From Mariniblastus sp. (GTDB taxonomy: Bacteria > Planctomycetota > Planctomycetia > Pirellulales > Pirellulaceae): DNA of 64,000 bases. Positions within the stretch are counted from its first letter, which is position 1, and each line of letters starts with the position of its first letter. The position numbers and the translations under genes are program-made. Below are positions 60,613 through 64,000 of the stretch, in pieces. The notes under the pieces were generated by a model that had not been told where the DNA came from, searched no databases, and saw only the letters and a program-made list of their open reading frames with translations. Where the stretch lies: assembly GCA_022447605.1 (NCBI GenBank), contig JAKVBG010000001.1, forward strand, positions 150,062 through 214,061, in the 5' to 3' direction.

Positions 60613-61611
60613 ATGACTCAGAAGTATGATGTGTTTGGTGTTGGCAATGCCATCGTTGATATCCTGGCACAGGTTCCCGAAGAAGCGATTGCGGAGCTCG
60701 GTTTGAACAAGGGAGCCATGACCTTGATGGAACCGGAACAACAGGCAGGAATCCTCTCCTATCTCGAGGGAAAAACACTTTCCCTGGCCTCCGGTGGTTC
60801 AGCGGCCAACACGATGGTTGCGATTGCGCAAAGCGGTGGCTCCGGCTGCTATGCCGGCAAAGTCGCCCATGATCCTCACGGAGAATTCTACCAACAGGAC
60901 ATGCGAGATGCAGGGATCGAATGCTACGTGCCCCTGGCGCCCGAGGCCGGCCTGCCCACCGGTACCAGTGTCATCCTGACCACGCCGGATGCCGAGCGGA
61001 CGATGTGTACGCACCTCGGCATTTCTGCGACCCTGACGGCCGACGACATCGACACCGAGCGACTGGCCCAGTGCCAGTACTGTTATGTCGAAGGTTACCT
61101 CTGGACGGGAGACTCCACCCGGGAAGCGTCGTTGCGCGCCTTCCAGGCCGCCCGACAACAGAATGTGAAAACAGCCTTTACTTTTTCCGACCCGTTCCTG
61201 ATCGATCTGTTCAAGGATGATTTCCTCTCCCTGGCCAAAGACCATTGTGACACCGTCTTCTGCAACGCCGAAGAAGCCCGCAAGCTTTTGGACCTGGAAA
61301 ACCCGCGGGATTGCGCGGAGAAACTGGCCGAGCTCTGCCCGCTCGGCTTCATCACCGACGGTCCCCACGGCTGTTACGTCAGCCAGCAGGGCCAGGTCGA
61401 ACAGGTGGCCGGTTTTCCTGCCAACGCCGTCGACACGGTCGGGGCAGGCGACGCATTTGCCGGTGGCGTCCTGTTCGGGTTGACCCACGGACTCAATCCG
61501 GTCGAAGCGGCCCGTTGGGGCAACTACTTTGCCTCCCGCATCGTCGAACGATATGGACCGCGCACCGACGAACCGCTTCAGGACCAACTCGAATCGGTTA
61601 TGCAGTCGTAA
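60613..61611 (+). CDS. PfkB-family sugar/adenosine kinase
   Basis: VFGVGNAIVDILAQVPEEAI; SGGSAANTMVAIAQSGGSGCYAGKVAHD; AVDTVGAGDAFAGGVLFGLTHG. Confidence 0.93.
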   Translation: MTQKYDVFGVGNAIVDILAQVPEEAIAELGLNKGAMTLMEPEQQAGILSYLEGKTLSLASGGSAANTMVAIAQSGGSGCYAGKVAHDPHGEFYQQDMRDAGIECYVPLAPEAGLPTGTSVILTTPDAERTMCTHLGISATLTADDIDTERLAQCQYCYVEGYLWTGDSTREASLRAFQAARQQNVKTAFTFSDPFLIDLFKDDFLSLAKDHCDTVFCNAEEARKLLDLENPRDCAEKLAELCPLGFITDGPHGCYVSQQGQVEQVAGFPANAVDTVGAGDAFAGGVLFGLTHGLNPVEAARWGNYFASRIVERYGPRTDEPLQDQLESVMQS

Positions 61612-61653
61612 GCCAGGCAGTCGTAAGCCAGGCAGTCGTAAGCCAGGCAGTCG
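61602..61653 (+). repeat. 15-bp tandem repeat, about 3.5 units, overlapping the kinase stop codon
   Basis: GCAGTCGTAAGCCAG x3 (61602-61616, 61617-61631, 61632-61646) plus partial GCAGTCG. Confidence 0.95.
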
Positions 61654-61660
61654 CTCGCCA

Positions 61661-63355
61661 TCAGGACTGCTTTTTCTGGACCTTACTCCACGTATCTTTC
61701 AACGCCACGGTCCGGTTGAAGACCGGTTGGTCGGCCGTCGAATCTTTGGAGTCGACACAGAAGTAGCCGTTCCGTTCGAACTGGAATCGATCCCCGGGCC
61801 GGGCCTCGGCCAGGGACGGCTCCAGCTTGCAGCCGGTTAACACTTTCAGGGAATCGGGGTTGAGCAATTCCTTCCAGTCCATCCCCTCCGGTACATCGGC
61901 CGGATTTTCCTGCGTGAACAGGTGTTCGTACAGGCGGATTTCCGCGTCCACCGCGTGGGCGGCGGAGACCCAGTGGATCGTCCCTTTGACTTTTCGGCCA
62001 TCGGGCGCCTTGCCGCCGGCCGTTTCCGGATCGTAGGTACAGCGCAGTTCCACGATTTCCCCCTGCTCATCCTTGACGACCGATTCACACTTGAGGAAGT
62101 AGGCATAGCGTAAACGGACTTCCCGCCCCACGGTCAAACGGAAGAACTTACGGGGTGCATCCTCCATGAAATCGCTCCGTTCAATGTACAACTCGCGACC
62201 AAATGGGACCTGGCGCGTCCCGGCCGATTCATCTTCCGGGTTGTTGATCGCATCCCGCATCTCAAACTCGCCTTCGGGATAATTCTCGATCACGACCTTG
62301 ACGGGATCGAGCACCCCCATCACGCGCGGCGTGATCTGGTTCAGGTGTTCCCGAATGCTCCGTTCCAACAACGCCAAGTCGGTCAGGCTGTTGAACTTGG
62401 TCACGCCAATCGCGTTGCAGAAATTCCGGATCGATTCCGGTGTGACCCCGCGGCGGCGGAAGCCACTCAGGGTCGGCATACGGGGATCATCCCAACCATC
62501 GACGTATTCCCCTTTCACCAGTTCCAGCAATTTGCGCTTGCTGGTGACGGTGTAGGAGAGGACCAACTTGGCGAACTCGATCTGCTGGGGATGATGCGCT
62601 CCCAACATTTCGAGGTACCAATCATACAGCGGACGGTGATTCTCGAATTCAAGCGTGCAGATCGAGTGGGTGATATTTTCAATCGAGTCACTCTCGCCGT
62701 GAGCCCAATCGTAGGTCGGGTAGATACACCAGGCATCCCCCGTACGGTGATGGGCCACGTGACGAATCCGGTACATAGCCGGATCGCGGAGGTTCATGTT
62801 GGCCGAGTTCATGTCGATCTTTGCCCGCAATGTCTTTTCGCCATCGGCGAACTCGCCCGCTTTCATCCGTTGGAACAGATCGAGGTTCTCTTCCACGGTA
62901 CGATCCCGAAAGGGACTTTCTCTCCCTGGCTGGTTCCAGCCGCCCCGGTATTCACGCACTTCTTCGGCTGTCTGGTCACAGACGTAAGCCTTCCCCTGGC
63001 GAATCAACTCAAGCGCCCAAAGGTACAACTGTTCAAAGTAGTCGGAAGCAAAAAAGAGCCGGTCCTGCCAATCAAACCCGAGCCAGCGAATATCTTCCTG
63101 GATCGCCTCGACGTACTCCGTCTCTTCTTTTTCCGGGTTGGTATCGTCAAACCGCAAATTGCACAGGCCACCAAAGCGCTCGGCAATCCCGAAGTTCAGG
63201 CAAATCGATTTGGCATGCCCAATATGCAGGTACCCGTTTGGCTCGGGCGGAAACCGGGTATGTACCCGCCCTTCGTTTTTCCCATTGGACTGATCATCTG
63301 CCACGATTTGACGTACGAAATCGAGCGATTCGGTTTCCGGTCCGTTCATCGACAT
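61661..63355 (-). CDS. glnS: Glutamine--tRNA ligase
   Basis: [30 protein letters not shown] (HIGH region), [30 protein letters not shown] (KMSKS-like region). Confidence 0.96.
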   Translation of the reverse strand: MSMNGPETESLDFVRQIVADDQSNGKNEGRVHTRFPPEPNGYLHIGHAKSICLNFGIAERFGGLCNLRFDDTNPEKEETEYVEAIQEDIRWLGFDWQDRLFFASDYFEQLYLWALELIRQGKAYVCDQTAEEVREYRGGWNQPGRESPFRDRTVEENLDLFQRMKAGEFADGEKTLRAKIDMNSANMNLRDPAMYRIRHVAHHRTGDAWCIYPTYDWAHGESDSIENITHSICTLEFENHRPLYDWYLEMLGAHHPQQIEFAKLVLSYTVTSKRKLLELVKGEYVDGWDDPRMPTLSGFRRRGVTPESIRNFCNAIGVTKFNSLTDLALLERSIREHLNQITPRVMGVLDPVKVVIENYPEGEFEMRDAINNPEDESAGTRQVPFGRELYIERSDFMEDAPRKFFRLTVGREVRLRYAYFLKCESVVKDEQGEIVELRCTYDPETAGGKAPDGRKVKGTIHWVSAAHAVDAEIRLYEHLFTQENPADVPEGMDWKELLNPDSLKVLTGCKLEPSLAEARPGDRFQFERNGYFCVDSKDSTADQPVFNRTVALKDTWSKVQKKQS

Positions 63356-63506
63356 CTCTGTTTTGCCAGTTTCTGTTGCGGACCGCGCCGGTCCTTTCGG
63401 AATCGTATCGCAAATCGAGATAATTTTCGAGGCCGCCATGCCCAAGGACCGCTGATTCGAGTCGCTCCGCCTTGCAATTTGAACGAATTGCGGGACAACT
63501 AGGGGT

Positions 63507-64000
63507 ATGGCCCGATTACTTCTACTGAGCAGTTCCCGCGTTCACCCCACCGGCTTCCTGGAACATTGTCGCGATCGCATCGCCGAACATTTCTCAGGTT
63601 GTCAGGAACTGACATTCATCCCGTATGCCCTGGCCGATCACGAAAAGTACGAATCGGTCGTCCAGGAGGCCCTGGAACCACTCGGGATCCAGGTCCGTTC
63701 GATCCATCATGCGGCCGACCCGATCCTGGCAATCGAATCGGCCCAAGCCATCTTTACTGGTGGTGGAAACACATTCCGACTGTTGAAGACCTTGTACGAT
63801 CAACAGCTGATCGATCCGCTTCGCACCCGCGTGCAACAGGCTCATATCCCCTACATGGGCAGTAGCGCAGGGACCAACCTGGCCGGCCCGACGATCCGGA
63901 CAACCAATGATATGCCGATCGTCGAGCCCCCCTCGTTCCAGGCCCTGCATCTGGTCCCGTTTCAGATCAATCCACATTACCTGGATGCCAACCCGAATTC
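63507..64000 (+). CDS. pepE: Dipeptidase E-like peptidase S51 (3' truncated by window)
   Basis: Read from sequence (not in ORF track): [21 protein letters not shown]...[21 protein letters not shown]...[69 protein letters not shown] nucleophile motif. Confidence 0.9.
   Translation, partial: MARLLLLSSSRVHPTGFLEHCRDRIAEHFSGCQELTFIPYALADHEKYESVVQEALEPLGIQVRSIHHAADPILAIESAQAIFTGGGNTFRLLKTLYDQQLIDPLRTRVQQAHIPYMGSSAGTNLAGPTIRTTNDMPIVEPPSFQALHLVPFQINPHYLDANPN

Noticed and set aside
62345-63502. Long plus-strand ORF (385 aa)
   Set aside because: Antisense shadow of glnS.
1-64000. CRISPR arrays, tRNA/rRNA genes, prophage, transposons, defence islands
   Set aside because: No direct-repeat/spacer pattern, cloverleaf, transposase or phage-type protein was recognised on either strand.

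Overview
The window looks like chromosomal DNA from a planctomycete (Pirellula-like gene content, judged from protein families only). It carries mostly housekeeping and metabolic genes: gcvT-gcvH-gcvP plus a lipoate ligase-like gene, serC-serA, alaS, recA, glnS, ispH, Glu dehydrogenase, cls, fhcA and pepE. There are also typical planctomycete secreted and regulatory proteins: FG-GAP/UnbV proteins, a sulfatase, DUF1080, a PhoD-like protein, a pseudokinase, FHA, and an ECF sigma/anti-sigma pair. I found no CRISPR array, rRNA, tRNA, phage or transposase. The standout signal is at 10249-10251. Two ORFs given separately in the track (8389..10251 and 10267..11421) lie in the same frame, separated by one TGA plus five sense codons, and together form one FG-GAP/UnbV lipoprotein with a C-terminal thioredoxin-like CPNC domain. 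Right after the TGA is a hairpin (GCGCAU-GGUC-GUGCGC) whose GGUC apical loop starts 18 nt past the UGA. Loop sequence and spacing closely match the bacterial SECIS of E. coli fdhF (GGUC loop starting about 19 nt past UGA). This is a candidate undescribed exported selenoprotein. Secondary observations: a divergent squalene/phytoene synthase-like gene beside ispH, a membrane-anchored MutS-like ATPase, a pseudokinase paired with a zinc-ribbon/STN-like protein containing a 15-bp minisatellite, a structured leader upstream of gcvT, and a 15-bp tandem repeat straddling a stop codon.
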